Position numbers and translations under genes: made by a program
Assembly (NCBI GenBank): GCA_020427905.1
Contig: JAGQNU010000010.1
Coordinates: 1-8,029, forward strand
Direction of reading: 5' to 3'
DNA from: Candidatus Saccharimonadota bacterium
GTDB lineage: Bacteria > Patescibacteriota > Saccharimonadia > Saccharimonadales > UBA7683
Length of the DNA: 8,029 nt
Shown: positions 1 through 6,931 of the stretch, one piece after another
Position numbering within the stretch: position 1 is the first letter of the stretch
How the letters are laid out: each line of letters begins with the position of its first letter
The notes under the pieces: generated by a model
What the model was told of the DNA's origin: nothing
The model's input: the letters and a program-made list of their open reading frames with translations, nothing else
The model's database searches: none

Positions 1-2711
1 CCGCCTTCAGGTCCCATATCAATAATGTGATCAGCAGATTTAATAACGTCAAGATTATGCTCAATGATAATCATAGAGTTGCCTGTATCAACTAGTGCAT
101 TGAGTACCATGAGTAATCGTTTGACATCATCAGAGTGAAGCCCGGTTGTTGGCTCATCAAGGATGTAGAGCGTGCGTCCGGTAGCTCGGCGCGAGAGCTC
201 AGCTGCCAACTTTATACGCTGGGCCTCTCCACCTGAGAGTGTTGTCGCCGGCTGACCAAGCTTGACGTAGCCAAGTCCCACCTCGTTGAGTGTGTTGAGC
301 TTACGTGCAATGCTTGGCTGGTTCTCAAAGAACTCTGCAGCCTGCTCAATCGTCATATTGAGCACATCGGAGATATTCTTACCTTTATAGGTAATCTCGA
401 GCGCCTCGCGGTTGTAGCGCTTACCATTACAAACCTCACAGGTCACATAGACATCGGGGAGAAAATGCATCTCAATCTTAATGATGCCATCACCCTGACA
501 GTTCTCGCAGCGTCCACCTTTAACGTTGAAACTAAAGCGTCCAGCTTTGTAACCCCGTACGTTGGCCTCGGGTGTGTTAGCAAACAACTCTCTAATTGGC
601 GTGAAGACACCAGTATAGGTTGCGGGATTTGAGCGCGGCGTGCGACCAATTGGCGATTGATCAATGATAATAGCTTTATCAAGATGCTCTATACCAGTTA
701 TCTCTGTATGCTTGCCGGGCACGGTGTGAGCGCGGTGTAGTCGTGCTTGCAACTCTTTGGCAACAATATCGTTGATGACACTTGACTTGCCCGAGCCCGA
801 GACGCCACTGACCACCACCATATTGCCAAGCGGAATAGTCACATCTATGTTCTTCAGGTTATTCTCCTGTGCACCCTTCACAACCAGCGTCTTGCCGTTG
901 CCCTTGCGTCGTTTCGTCGGTACGGCAATAGACTCTTTACCACTGAGATACTTCCCCGTAATACTGTTCTTCTTAGCAACCTGCGCCGGTGAACCTTCGG
1001 CCACAATTTCCCCACCGTGCACACCGGCTCCCGGACCAATATCGAGTAGCCAGTCTGCAGACCGTATAGTGTCTTCGTCATGCTCTACTACAATTACCGT
1101 ATTGCCAAGATCCCGCAGGTGCTTCAGTGTTTTAATCAGACGATCGTTATCGCGTTGGTGGAGACCAATTGATGGTTCATCGAGTACATACAGCACACCC
1201 ATAAGCCCGGAGCCAATCTGTGTTGCTAGTCGTATACGCTGTGCCTCACCACCCGAGAGTGTTGCAGCTGATCGGCTGAGGTTGAGATAGCTGAGCCCCA
1301 CATTGTTTAAGAAGCTCAGGCGCGAGCTGATCTCCTTGCAAACCTGGCCAACTATAAATAGTTCCTTCTCGCTAAACTGAGTGCTCTCAAACAGTGACAA
1401 TGCATCTTCAACTGAAAGATCGGTGATGTCTTTGATCGAATGATCATGAACTGTAACCGCTAAAACTTCTGGTTTCAGGCGAGCGCCACCACACGTGTGG
1501 CACGGTCGCTCACGCATGAAGCGCTCAATGTCACGACGCATGAAGTCACTGTCAGTCTCCTTCCATCTACGCTCGAGGTTCGGTATGACTCCCTCGTAGG
1601 TCGTGTCAAACATACGGCCATTACCAAGCGCTACGGTGTATTTTTTGGTGCCTGTACCATAGAGAATTTTATCCAGATCATCCTTCTTTAGCTGCGCAGT
1701 CGGTACCGTCAAACTGAAACCGTGTTGATCCGCGACAGCCTGCATCTTCTTCATGTACCATGCATCTGAATTAACGCGGTTGAAGGGGCGAATGGCACCT
1801 TCGGAGATAGTCAGGTTACCGTTCGGGATCACCAACTCTGGATCCACCTCCAGACGTGAGCCCAGTCCAGTACAGGTTGGACAGGCCCCATGTGGTGCAT
1901 TAAAGCTGAAGATGCGTGGCTCTAGCTCGGGCAACGCCAGCTCGGGATGATCCGGACAGGCGTAACGTTGAGATAGTAGGTGGTCCTCCTCTGTATCGGC
2001 ATCGTGAACAATCACCGACTCTTTACCAAGCTCCAGTGCTTGCTCAACTGACTGAGTGATGCGACTTACGTTAGCCTGACTGTTTGTCAGACGATCGACC
2101 ACAATCTCAATCGTATGCTTAAACTTTTTATCAAGCTCTGGCCACTCATCAAGATTGTAGATAACACCATCTACGCGGGCACGAGCAAAACCACTGCGCT
2201 GATACTCGGCGGGGATGTGCTCAAATTGGCCTTTCTTCTCATTCACAATCGGTGCGAGAATAATGAGCCGCGCGTCCTTTGGCATCTCGAGCACCTCATC
2301 GACAATCGCTTGCGGAGTGAGGCGCCGTACCTCGTTTCCATCCACTGGACAATGCGGCACACCAATGCGTGCAAACAACAAACGCAAGTAGTCGTAAATT
2401 TCTGTCACCGTTGCAACGGTAGATCGCGGGTTCCGACTCGTAGACTTTTGATCGATCGATATTGCTGGACTCAAGCCATCGATTTGATCAACATCAGGTT
2501 TCTCCATCAATCCGAGAAACTGACGTGCGTAACTTGAGAGCGACTCCACATACCGACGCTGACCTTCGGCATAAATGGTATCGAAGGCAAGTGAAGACTT
2601 CCCTGATCCAGACAAGCCAGTAATAACCACCAGCTTCTCGCGTGGGATTTTAACAGACACATTTTTGAGGTTGTGCTCACGAGCACCTTCAACCGTGATA
2701 AACTCCGACAT
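1..2711 (-). CDS. uvrA: UvrABC system protein A (excinuclease ABC subunit A), 3' end cut by the window
   Basis: UvrA is the DNA-damage-sensing ATPase of nucleotide excision repair. It dimerises, scans DNA and loads UvrB at bulky lesions. The reading frame is open for 903 codons and follows the family along its whole length. Visible are the first Walker A GLSGSGKS at residues 32-39, [14 protein letters not shown] soon after, a zinc-binding region starting at Cys252 and ending in GACPTC, and the first signature LSGGE near 485 followed by VLDEPSIGL. Then come the second Walker A GVSGSGKS at 636-643, the C-terminal zinc finger Cys735/738/758/761, the second signature LSGGE near 825 and ILDEPTTGL. 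The left edge cuts at DMGPEGG, roughly 35-40 residues short of the usual 940 or so. I chose ATG 2711 ([15 protein letters not shown]), which lines up with the E. coli start MDKIEVRGARTHNL. The upstream in-frame ATG at 2732 would translate the -10 box. The first zinc motif reads CPDH instead of CxxC. Confidence 0.97.
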   Translation of the reverse strand, partial: MSEFITVEGAREHNLKNVSVKIPREKLVVITGLSGSGKSSLAFDTIYAEGQRRYVESLSSYARQFLGLMEKPDVDQIDGLSPAISIDQKSTSRNPRSTVATVTEIYDYLRLLFARIGVPHCPVDGNEVRRLTPQAIVDEVLEMPKDARLIILAPIVNEKKGQFEHIPAEYQRSGFARARVDGVIYNLDEWPELDKKFKHTIEIVVDRLTNSQANVSRITQSVEQALELGKESVIVHDADTEEDHLLSQRYACPDHPELALPELEPRIFSFNAPHGACPTCTGLGSRLEVDPELVIPNGNLTISEGAIRPFNRVNSDAWYMKKMQAVADQHGFSLTVPTAQLKKDDLDKILYGTGTKKYTVALGNGRMFDTTYEGVIPNLERRWKETDSDFMRRDIERFMRERPCHTCGGARLKPEVLAVTVHDHSIKDITDLSVEDALSLFESTQFSEKELFIVGQVCKEISSRLSFLNNVGLSYLNLSRSAATLSGGEAQRIRLATQIGSGLMGVLYVLDEPSIGLHQRDNDRLIKTLKHLRDLGNTVIVVEHDEDTIRSADWLLDIGPGAGVHGGEIVAEGSPAQVAKKNSITGKYLSGKESIAVPTKRRKGNGKTLVVKGAQENNLKNIDVTIPLGNMVVVSGVSGSGKSSVINDIVAKELQARLHRAHTVPGKHTEITGIEHLDKAIIIDQSPIGRTPRSNPATYTGVFTPIRELFANTPEANVRGYKAGRFSFNVKGGRCENCQGDGIIKIEMHFLPDVYVTCEVCNGKRYNREALEITYKGKNISDVLNMTIEQAAEFFENQPSIARKLNTLNEVGLGYVKLGQPATTLSGGEAQRIKLAAELSRRATGRTLYILDEPTTGLHSDDVKRLLMVLNALVDTGNSMIIIEHNLDVIKSADHIIDMGPEG

Positions 2712-2720
2712 ATCCTGGAC

Positions 2721-2748
2721 AGTATAGCGCATTATCTCAATCTGTTAA
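2721..2748 (-). promoter_or_regulatory. uvrA promoter, nearly leaderless
   Basis: On the minus strand a -10 box TATACT (2726-2721) is preceded, after 16 bases, by TTAACA (2748-2743), one mismatch from the -35 consensus. Nine bases separate the -10 from ATG 2711, so transcription should begin within a few bases of the start codon. No Shine-Dalgarno fits: the AGGA just before the ATG is too close. The hexamer would be codons 3-4 (Tyr-Thr) if the longer start at 2732 were used. No LexA-type site is obvious. Confidence 0.6.
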
Positions 2749-2756
2749 ACATCCTG

Positions 2757-2762
2757 TATACT
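2757..2762 (+). promoter_or_regulatory. -10 box of the PGPGW gene, leaderless geometry
   Basis: TATACT is followed by eight bases and then the GTG start at 2771. A convincing -35 hexamer is not visible at 16-18 bases upstream. The distance suits transcription initiation at or within two bases of the start codon. It lies 30 bases from the oppositely oriented uvrA -10 box, so both promoters share the short 2712-2770 gap. Confidence 0.5.
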
Positions 2763-2770
2763 AGATATCA

Positions 2771-3199
2771 GTGAAGGACCATCTCTACAATTGGTGGAAG
2801 CGTCGACCAGTTGGCCTCAGGAAGCCACTTGTCTTCACGCTTGGTATCCTACTCCTCTGCCTCTCGCCAATCGTTGGCTCGGTACCCGGCCCTGGCGGCA
2901 TCGCACTATTTTTGCTCTCGATTGCAATCCTCGCTAGTGAGTTCGACTGGGCAGAGCAATTGAAGAACTTCTTCTTGCATACCGTGCCCAAAGAGGTTCA
3001 GAACCGCTGGCGACCTACGCCAAAGTGGCAGCTGTGGTTTGATATCACGTCATTTCTACTCATATTTGGTGCGCTCGTGTTTGCCTTGCAGACTATCTGG
3101 GTACCAATGATATCGTTTGGAGCAGCTGGCATCTGTCTGTTCTTATTCAACCGCGAACGCCTCACTCGACTGAAGGTCTACTTGCGTAGATCACAGTAA
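2771..3199 (+). CDS. PGPGW-type small membrane protein
   Basis: This 142-residue protein of unknown function starts at GTG. A basic, tryptophan-containing N-terminus (NWWKRRP) precedes a membrane helix at about 19-37. The motif PGPGG at 39-43 follows, then a further hydrophobic stretch to about residue 55 and the acidic/aromatic SEFDWA. Two more hydrophobic segments lie near 90-106 and 109-126, ending in a basic tail. The VPGPG turn followed by a hydrophobic run and a (S/T)EFxWA motif is the hallmark of the PGPGW putative transmembrane family, here with Gly where the family name has Trp. The start is supported by the -10 box ending eight bases upstream. pheA follows after 20 bases, so the two are probably co-transcribed. 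Membrane location is well supported by the hydrophobic pattern; no biochemical role is assigned. Confidence 0.85.
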   Translation: MKDHLYNWWKRRPVGLRKPLVFTLGILLLCLSPIVGSVPGPGGIALFLLSIAILASEFDWAEQLKNFFLHTVPKEVQNRWRPTPKWQLWFDITSFLLIFGALVFALQTIWVPMISFGAAGICLFLFNRERLTRLKVYLRRSQ

Positions 3200-3210
3200 G
3201 GCCGTATCAT
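3182..3210 (+). promoter_or_regulatory. possible internal promoter for pheA
   Basis: TTGCGT (3182-3187), a 17-base spacer and TATCAT (3205-3210) form a moderate promoter inside the end of the upstream gene. The -10 ends nine bases before ATG 3220, the same near-leaderless spacing seen for uvrA. No good Shine-Dalgarno precedes pheA; TAAGG at 3197-3201 is too far away. Both hexamers deviate from consensus, so chance is possible. Confidence 0.35.
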
Positions 3211-3219
3211 CGAACAGTT

Positions 3220-4038
3220 ATGAAAGTTGCTATTCAAGGAATCGATTCCTCCTATCACGCCCGCGCTGCCAGAGCAATGTTTGGTGACACAATCGATCTC
3301 GTGCACTGCGATACCTTTGCAGAAGTATTCACCTCAGTCACGGAAGGGCTTGTTGAATATGGCGTTGCAGCAATTGAGAACTCCCTTTACGGCTCAATAA
3401 ATGATACGTATGATTTGCTGCTCGAGCATCAGCTACACATCTGTGCTGAAACCTACCAGCAGATTAGTCTGCACCTGCTCGGCACTGATGATTCGTCGCT
3501 CGAATCTATTACCGACGTATTTTCTCAAGCACCTGCCCTCAGTGAGGCATCGGAATTCCTCGACACCAAACTGAGTAACGCAAAGCGCCATGAGTACAAC
3601 GATACAGCTTCGGCTGCACGCTTTGTGGCTCAATCAAAAACGACCACTAATGCAGCCATTGCAAGTATGCAGGCAGCAAAAGAGTTTGGCTTGCATGTGC
3701 TCGCCGAGAATATCGAAACACATCATGATAACTACACGCGCTTCATCGCCCTGTCCCAACAAGAACCATCGGCGCCAAACGGTGATACTAAAACCTCAAT
3801 CACGTTTGAAACCAGCGATACTCCAGGCTCTCTCTACGCAGCTCTCGGTGTATTTGCGGATCGAAATATCAACCTGACAAAGCTAGAGAGTCGTCCCATC
3901 ATTGGCAAAGCCTGGACCCCAATGTACTATATTGACTTCACGTCGGCTATTGATAAAGAGCTGCTTGCCGAGCTCAAGCAATCTGCATCAAACATTCGCA
4001 TCCTCGGCACCTATCCCGCCGGACGCTCGTCAGCCTAA
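3220..4038 (+). CDS. pheA: prephenate dehydratase with C-terminal ACT domain
   Basis: It converts prephenate to phenylpyruvate, the committed step towards phenylalanine, in the cytosol. It is 272 residues long, typical of the monofunctional enzyme with no chorismate mutase domain. Catalytic-domain landmarks are AIENSLYGSI at 51-60 (family PIENSxxG), NDTASAA at 127-133, AAIASMQAAKEFGL around 145-158, and NYTRF at 171-175 containing the catalytic Thr-Arg-Phe. The ACT domain spans about 192-268, with DTPGSLYAAL and the ESRP motif at 223-226 that in relatives contributes to phenylalanine binding, so feedback inhibition is plausible. Two places diverge: the N-terminal GxxGSY region reads GIDSSYHARAA, and the usual SHPQAL reads SQAPAL at 102-107. 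It follows the membrane gene by 20 bases. No other aromatic-pathway gene is in the window. Function is strongly supported; the physiological substrate supply is unknown. Confidence 0.93.
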   Translation: MKVAIQGIDSSYHARAARAMFGDTIDLVHCDTFAEVFTSVTEGLVEYGVAAIENSLYGSINDTYDLLLEHQLHICAETYQQISLHLLGTDDSSLESITDVFSQAPALSEASEFLDTKLSNAKRHEYNDTASAARFVAQSKTTTNAAIASMQAAKEFGLHVLAENIETHHDNYTRFIALSQQEPSAPNGDTKTSITFETSDTPGSLYAALGVFADRNINLTKLESRPIIGKAWTPMYYIDFTSAIDKELLAELKQSASNIRILGTYPAGRSSA

Positions 4039-4048
4039 CGCACGTCGG

Positions 4049-4071
4049 AAAAAGCACAACACATTTTGCGC
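4049..4071 (-). terminator. weak intrinsic terminator candidate on the minus strand
   Basis: Reading the minus strand, GCGCAA (4071-4066), a six-base loop and TTGTGC (4059-4054) form a six-pair stem with one G-U pair, directly followed by five T. No U-tract follows on the plus strand, so it would not serve pheA. It could stop sbcB transcripts that have run antisense through the 4144-4485 gene. The stem is short and it could be chance. Confidence 0.3.
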
Positions 4072-4079
4072 TCCAGCTG

Positions 4080-4109
4080 TTGAAACTATATGCACGGACT
4101 TTGTATTCT
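4080..4109 (+). promoter_or_regulatory. promoter of the small membrane gene at 4144
   Basis: TTGAAA (4080-4085), an 18-base spacer and TATTCT (4104-4109), with an overlapping TATATA just downstream, make a reasonable sigma-70-type promoter in the 105-base gap after pheA. Initiation near 4116 would leave a leader of about 28 bases carrying a ribosome binding site, unlike the leaderless neighbours. Confidence 0.5.
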
Positions 4110-4132
4110 ATATATAGACAACGTAACTTAGT

Positions 4133-4138
4133 AAGGTG
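4133..4138 (+). promoter_or_regulatory. ribosome binding site of the gene at 4144
   Basis: AAGGTG lies five bases before ATG 4144 and is one of only two well-placed Shine-Dalgarno sequences in the window. It confirms this start and shows that the organism does use canonical initiation for some genes. Confidence 0.6.
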
Positions 4139-4143
4139 AAACT

Positions 4144-4485
4144 ATGCGAGGAAGACTGCTTTTTGGGCTTGGGGTGATTTTGATCGGTGCCTATGTGGTC
4201 CTCATCGACGATCCGCTCAATAGTACCGTAAGTTTTCTTATTGCGGGCACCGTTCCCGGCACAGCCATCACACTTGGGTTGTGGCCGTCACTTGTGCTCA
4301 CACTCGCCTGCCTGTACTTGCTTACAAAGCTACTTGGACGCGTGCAGTATCGCCTACTCGAGGGTAAAGCACGGCAGATAACTCATGAGACTGCTGCACG
4401 TGAGTTTGAGGAGAGTCACAACAGCGAGGCTTCAGCAAAGAACCGTTCAGTTATAGCGGCCCCAAAATCAGAGATTAGCTTTTAG
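4144..4485 (+). CDS. small two-helix membrane protein, unknown function
   Basis: This 113-residue protein is not recognised as a named family. Hydrophobic segments lie at residues 5-21 (LLFGLGVILIGAYVVLI) and at about 44-61, possibly extending from 29, and are joined by a DDPLNS turn. Charged RGR before the first helix suggests the N-terminus stays inside. The C-terminal 50 residues (62-113) are hydrophilic, with mixed charge and then Ser/Ala/Lys-rich sequence, and look like a flexible cytoplasmic tail. The start is set by a promoter and an AAGGTG ribosome binding site. Its TAG stop overlaps the TAA stop of sbcB on the opposite strand. It is supported as a gene by its promoter, ribosome binding site and coherent membrane pattern. 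Confidence 0.72.
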   Translation: MRGRLLFGLGVILIGAYVVLIDDPLNSTVSFLIAGTVPGTAITLGLWPSLVLTLACLYLLTKLLGRVQYRLLEGKARQITHETAAREFEESHNSEASAKNRSVIAAPKSEISF

Positions 4486-5915
4486 CCGTCCGCCTCGATA
4501 GTTGGCGCTATACTTTGACCATACAGCGTAAGCTCCTCGAGCAGAAACTGACTCTTGTCATCGGTCTTGGTCTGTGCGAGTTCTGCCAGCCTCTCACCGA
4601 ATGCCGACAACGGCAGTTGCCCATACAGCCCATTCATCACACGCTTGGATTTGTACTCGTCCCACTTTCGACGCTCCGAGTCAGTGAGGCTCTGCGGATA
4701 ATTGCGTGCTTTATACCAAGGTAATAGTGCTGCGAGGCGCTCGTCAGAGAAGTCAGGGCTAAAATCAGCAAGCTCATTTACGTCCGCGCTCCGTACTGCT
4801 CGAGACAATGTCTTATCCTTGTCGGGGGTAAACCCATCATACAATTGTAGATCAGGATCCTCTGCATCACTAAACTTCTCCCGACGTGCGATATTGAATG
4901 CTTCGTAAAGATTGTTGATCTTTGTCGCCAATCCACTCCGGCGTAACTGTGTGAAGTTGCTAGCAACTTGCTCAGTTGTGAGATGGATAGATTGAGAGGC
5001 AGCTTTATCTAGTACACCGAGAGGGGCCACGGCTGGGCAGGCATTTGGTTTCAGTACCTTCACGGGCAGTTCACCCGTTTCTGCATCTCGCACAAACAGC
5101 TTCTCTTTCAGCTCATCGTCATTCATGTCGTCAAACTGTGTTGCGTCGATGCGCAGATCATACACCAAAACACTACCATGCTCTGCCTGGCCAACGACAA
5201 TCGCCGCAGTCGTCTTCTGATGCTCACTTGCATAGCGGCCAGATGTGTACAGAAACGGCTGCGGGTCTTCAGCTCGCACCAGCTCTAATACCGCCTTCTT
5301 GCTGCGCATACCGAGCAAGTACTCAAACATCTTCGGTTGCTTCTCTTTTAAGAGTTTAGCTACTGAGATAGTTGCACGCACATCGCTCAGGGCATCATGG
5401 GCGCTATCGTGATCAAGCTTGTTCTCACGAGTAAGAAGTTCGAGTCGATTAGTCGGTTTGCCGTCTTTGTCTATTGGCCATGTGATACCTTCGGGTCGAA
5501 GTGCCCGAACCATACGCACCACATCAAGTAAGTCCCAGCGTGAGCGACCATCCTGCCATTGCCACTCGTAGGGATCGTAAAAGTTCCGCCACAGCGTTGC
5601 ACGCATAAATTCGTCATCAAAACGCACATTATTGTAACCAACAATAACTGTGTCTGGTTGGCAGACTTGTTCTGTAAACAGCTTGAGAAACTCGGCCTCG
5701 GTATATCCCTCCTCTTTGGTCTTCTGCGGTGTAATACCCGTGACCAATATGGCCTCTGGGTCAGGCACAATCTCATCAGTCAACGCTATCAACCAGTTAT
5801 CTGGCTCACCAATTGGCTTGAAGTCTGCACCTACCCGTTGGCCCGCAAATTGCATGATTCGCTGCGCACGGGCATTAATGCCCGATGTCTCAAGATCGTA
5901 AAAGTAAAATGTCAT
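4482..5915 (-). CDS. sbcB: exodeoxyribonuclease I (3'-5' ssDNA exonuclease)
   Basis: Exonuclease I degrades single-stranded DNA processively from the 3' end and acts in recombination and mismatch repair. The 477-residue protein matches the E. coli enzyme (about 475) throughout. All five DEDDh catalytic residues are present: Asp7 and Glu9 in FYDLETSG, Asp100 in GYNNVRFDDE, and His173 and Asp178 in SAHDALSDV. They sit exactly eight positions before E. coli Asp15, Glu17, Asp108, His181 and Asp186. Other shared stretches are NFYDPYEWQWQ, SRWDLLDVVR, LRPEGITWP, LYDGF, and ARNYPQSL near the C-terminus. An in-frame ATG two codons upstream (5921) lies only two bases after the -10 box, so I prefer ATG 5915. 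The gene follows the 70-residue gene by 22 bases, and its promoter lies partly inside that gene. Confidence 0.96.
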   Translation of the reverse strand: MTFYFYDLETSGINARAQRIMQFAGQRVGADFKPIGEPDNWLIALTDEIVPDPEAILVTGITPQKTKEEGYTEAEFLKLFTEQVCQPDTVIVGYNNVRFDDEFMRATLWRNFYDPYEWQWQDGRSRWDLLDVVRMVRALRPEGITWPIDKDGKPTNRLELLTRENKLDHDSAHDALSDVRATISVAKLLKEKQPKMFEYLLGMRSKKAVLELVRAEDPQPFLYTSGRYASEHQKTTAAIVVGQAEHGSVLVYDLRIDATQFDDMNDDELKEKLFVRDAETGELPVKVLKPNACPAVAPLGVLDKAASQSIHLTTEQVASNFTQLRRSGLATKINNLYEAFNIARREKFSDAEDPDLQLYDGFTPDKDKTLSRAVRSADVNELADFSPDFSDERLAALLPWYKARNYPQSLTDSERRKWDEYKSKRVMNGLYGQLPLSAFGERLAELAQTKTDDKSQFLLEELTLYGQSIAPTIEADG

Positions 5916-5923
5916 TACCATCT

Positions 5924-5952
5924 AGTATGGCGCAGCATTAACTCGCTTGCAA
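5924..5952 (-). promoter_or_regulatory. sbcB promoter inside the upstream gene, leaderless geometry
   Basis: On the minus strand TTGCAA (5952-5947), a 17-base spacer and CATACT (5929-5924) end eight bases before ATG 5915, the same spacing as for the gene at 2771. The -35 element lies in the last codons of the 70-residue gene, so sbcB could be transcribed both by read-through and by itself. No Shine-Dalgarno precedes the start. Confidence 0.5.
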
Positions 5953-6150
5953 CGCAGAACGTCCGAGCCCTCTGTGAAACTCAGCAAACAATTCGTCTGC
6001 TCGCTCATGTGAGCAGGCACCCGCATCGGCGACATGCCATAATAAATCATAGACGGTACCCTCAACGGCCATACATTGATCTGGGTCAGAGTTATCAAGT
6101 GTAGACAAATCGAATCCCGTAAGCGCTTGTATTTCTTCGTTTGTACTCAT
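5938..6150 (-). CDS. hypothetical 70-residue acidic protein
   Basis: Not recognised. The protein (MSTNEEIQAL onward) is soluble, acidic in its N-terminal half, with a likely helix at the start. It contains MAVEGTVYDLLWHVADAGAC near the middle and an ERADELFAEFHRGLGRS helix near the end. It has two cysteines and two or three histidines but no recognisable metal motif, no signal peptide and no membrane segment. It is the longest sensible frame between the CYTH gene and sbcB, shares their strand, and ends 22 bases before the sbcB start, which suggests one transcription unit. The start lacks a Shine-Dalgarno; an A-rich run (ACTAAAA) lies directly before it. Chance is possible for a frame of this size, but the position and composition favour a real gene. 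Confidence 0.6.
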   Translation of the reverse strand: MSTNEEIQALTGFDLSTLDNSDPDQCMAVEGTVYDLLWHVADAGACSHERADELFAEFHRGLGRSALQAS

Positions 6151-6297
6151 TTTTAGTGTTCTCGGTCTTTATATTGACTGTACTCCCACGTTGGGGGGAG
6201 TCAATAATTCGTAGATTATTTGACAACGTTTTCATCTTGAAAATGATATGAACTTATACGCCACATGGCTTAATTACATATTTGCAACGATATTGTA
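6151..6297. other. intergenic region between the 70-residue gene and the CYTH gene
   Basis: The 147 bases are AT-rich and carry no supportable coding frame. They hold the inverted repeat and promoter candidate for the 70-residue gene (6174-6204) and a small AT-rich hairpin, TTTTCA/TGAAAA with a three-base loop (6229-6243). No terminator with a U-tract is visible after the CYTH stop on the minus strand, so CYTH transcripts may continue into the 70-residue gene and sbcB. Confidence 0.6.
6174..6204 (-). promoter_or_regulatory. promoter candidate overlapped by an inverted repeat (possible operator)
   Basis: On the minus strand TTGACT (6204-6199), a 16-base spacer and TACAGT (6182-6177) could be the promoter of the 70-residue gene, giving a leader of about 20 bases. 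ACTCCC (6182-6187) and GGGAGT (6196-6201) form a perfect six-base inverted repeat with an eight-base centre. Its arms overlap the edges of both hexamers, as a repressor site would. TTG and CAA flanks at 6174-6176 and 6202-6204 extend the symmetry with a five-base bulge, and TTGACT appears on both strands. The -10 matches only four of six consensus bases. Confidence 0.35.
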
Positions 6298-6900
6298 TTA
6301 CTTTTGGGAGGCTTGAGTAAGCAGCTCCGGTACTGGATCATCAAACTTGATTGTCATCTCAGCTGCAATAAAGTCATCTTCAGATACACCAAATTTGTCC
6401 TCATAGGCTCTAATAACACTGCCAAACCGAGCATCAGCCCAGTCAAATCCTAGTTTCTCTGCTAGACCTTTTACTGCCTCTTCTGTTGGCGCCTCGATCT
6501 CGATATACGGATCAACCCACGGCCACTCATCAAGCATAATCTCAGTATCACCAAGGTGCCATAACTCTCTTTTGGATTCTTCTTCCGCCTTTATCTCGAG
6601 ACCTATTGATAGTAAAAACTTCTTTGCTGCGTCGTAATCCAAAACACGCACCGCTTGCTCAAATGTCTCGCCGAGCTCATTGGACGGTATCTTCTTGAGC
6701 ATCACCTCAATACCACCGTCCAGCTCCTCTCGAAGTCGCACCCAGGCACTTTCTTTTTTTAGTCGCCGATCAGGATAGTCCATGACCGTGCGACGCACCA
6801 TTCGCATCGGCACCTTCAACTCAGCACCCAACTCTTTCAGCTTGGCACGAATCTCATCATGATCCACCCGCAAAAACTTAGCTTCGATCTCTCTATACAT
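6298..6900 (-). CDS. CYTH-domain protein (class IV adenylate cyclase / triphosphatase-like)
   Basis: CYTH proteins form a beta-barrel tunnel that binds triphosphate and two metal ions. Known members are adenylate cyclases, thiamine triphosphatases and inorganic triphosphatases. The signature ExExK is at Glu4, Glu6 and Lys8 (REIEAKF). Further barrel residues are Arg55 and Arg57 in WVRLR, EVMLKK at 65-70, and MLDEWPWVDPYIEIEAP around 122-138, whose EIE pair is the second acidic cluster that usually binds metal. Length is 201 residues, normal for a single-domain member. I chose ATG 6900 because the ATG at 6915 would translate the -10 box as Tyr-Thr, and because ExExK lies close to the N-terminus in this family. 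It diverges from a HIT hydrolase. The substrate cannot be told from sequence; triphosphatase is at least as likely as cyclase. Confidence 0.9.
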   Translation of the reverse strand: MYREIEAKFLRVDHDEIRAKLKELGAELKVPMRMVRRTVMDYPDRRLKKESAWVRLREELDGGIEVMLKKIPSNELGETFEQAVRVLDYDAAKKFLLSIGLEIKAEEESKRELWHLGDTEIMLDEWPWVDPYIEIEAPTEEAVKGLAEKLGFDWADARFGSVIRAYEDKFGVSEDDFIAAEMTIKFDDPVPELLTQASQK

Positions 6901-6906
6901 ACAGAT

Positions 6907-6912
6907 AGTATA
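6907..6912 (-). promoter_or_regulatory. -10 box of the CYTH gene, leaderless
   Basis: On the minus strand TATACT is followed by exactly six bases (ATCTGT) and then ATG 6900. Transcription starting six or seven bases after the -10 would begin on the start codon. The only -35-like match is TTCATA at an 18-base spacing (6936-6931), within the first codons of the divergent HIT gene. No Shine-Dalgarno is present. Confidence 0.55.
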
Positions 6913-6919
6913 CATGAGC

Positions 6920-6925
6920 TATACT
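6920..6925 (+). promoter_or_regulatory. -10 box of the HIT gene, leaderless
   Basis: TATACT is followed by six bases (AGTGTT) and ATG 6932, mirroring the CYTH promoter exactly. The two -10 boxes are seven bases apart and face away from each other, so each promoter's -35 region falls in the other gene's 5' end. No -35 consensus or Shine-Dalgarno is visible. Confidence 0.55.
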
Positions 6926-6931
6926 AGTGTT

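Noticed and set aside
757..1290. Plus-strand open frame of 177 codons
   Set aside because: It lies wholly opposite uvrA, whose minus-strand frame matches the family throughout. The predicted protein is Ser/Pro/Arg-rich, as expected for an antisense shadow.
2115..2537. Plus-strand open frame of 140 codons
   Set aside because: It is antisense to the conserved N-terminal part of uvrA and has no promoter or ribosome binding site of its own.
3902..4117. Plus-strand frame overlapping the end of pheA
   Set aside because: It covers the conserved ACT domain of pheA in another frame and has no initiation signal.
5559..6104. Plus-strand open frame of 181 codons spanning sbcB and the 70-residue gene
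   Set aside because: It runs antisense to the conserved catalytic domain of exonuclease I; the sequence looks like a shadow and lacks a start signal.
6229..6243. Terminator for the CYTH gene
   Set aside because: The TTTTCA/TGAAAA stem is short and AT-rich with a three-base loop and has no following U-tract.
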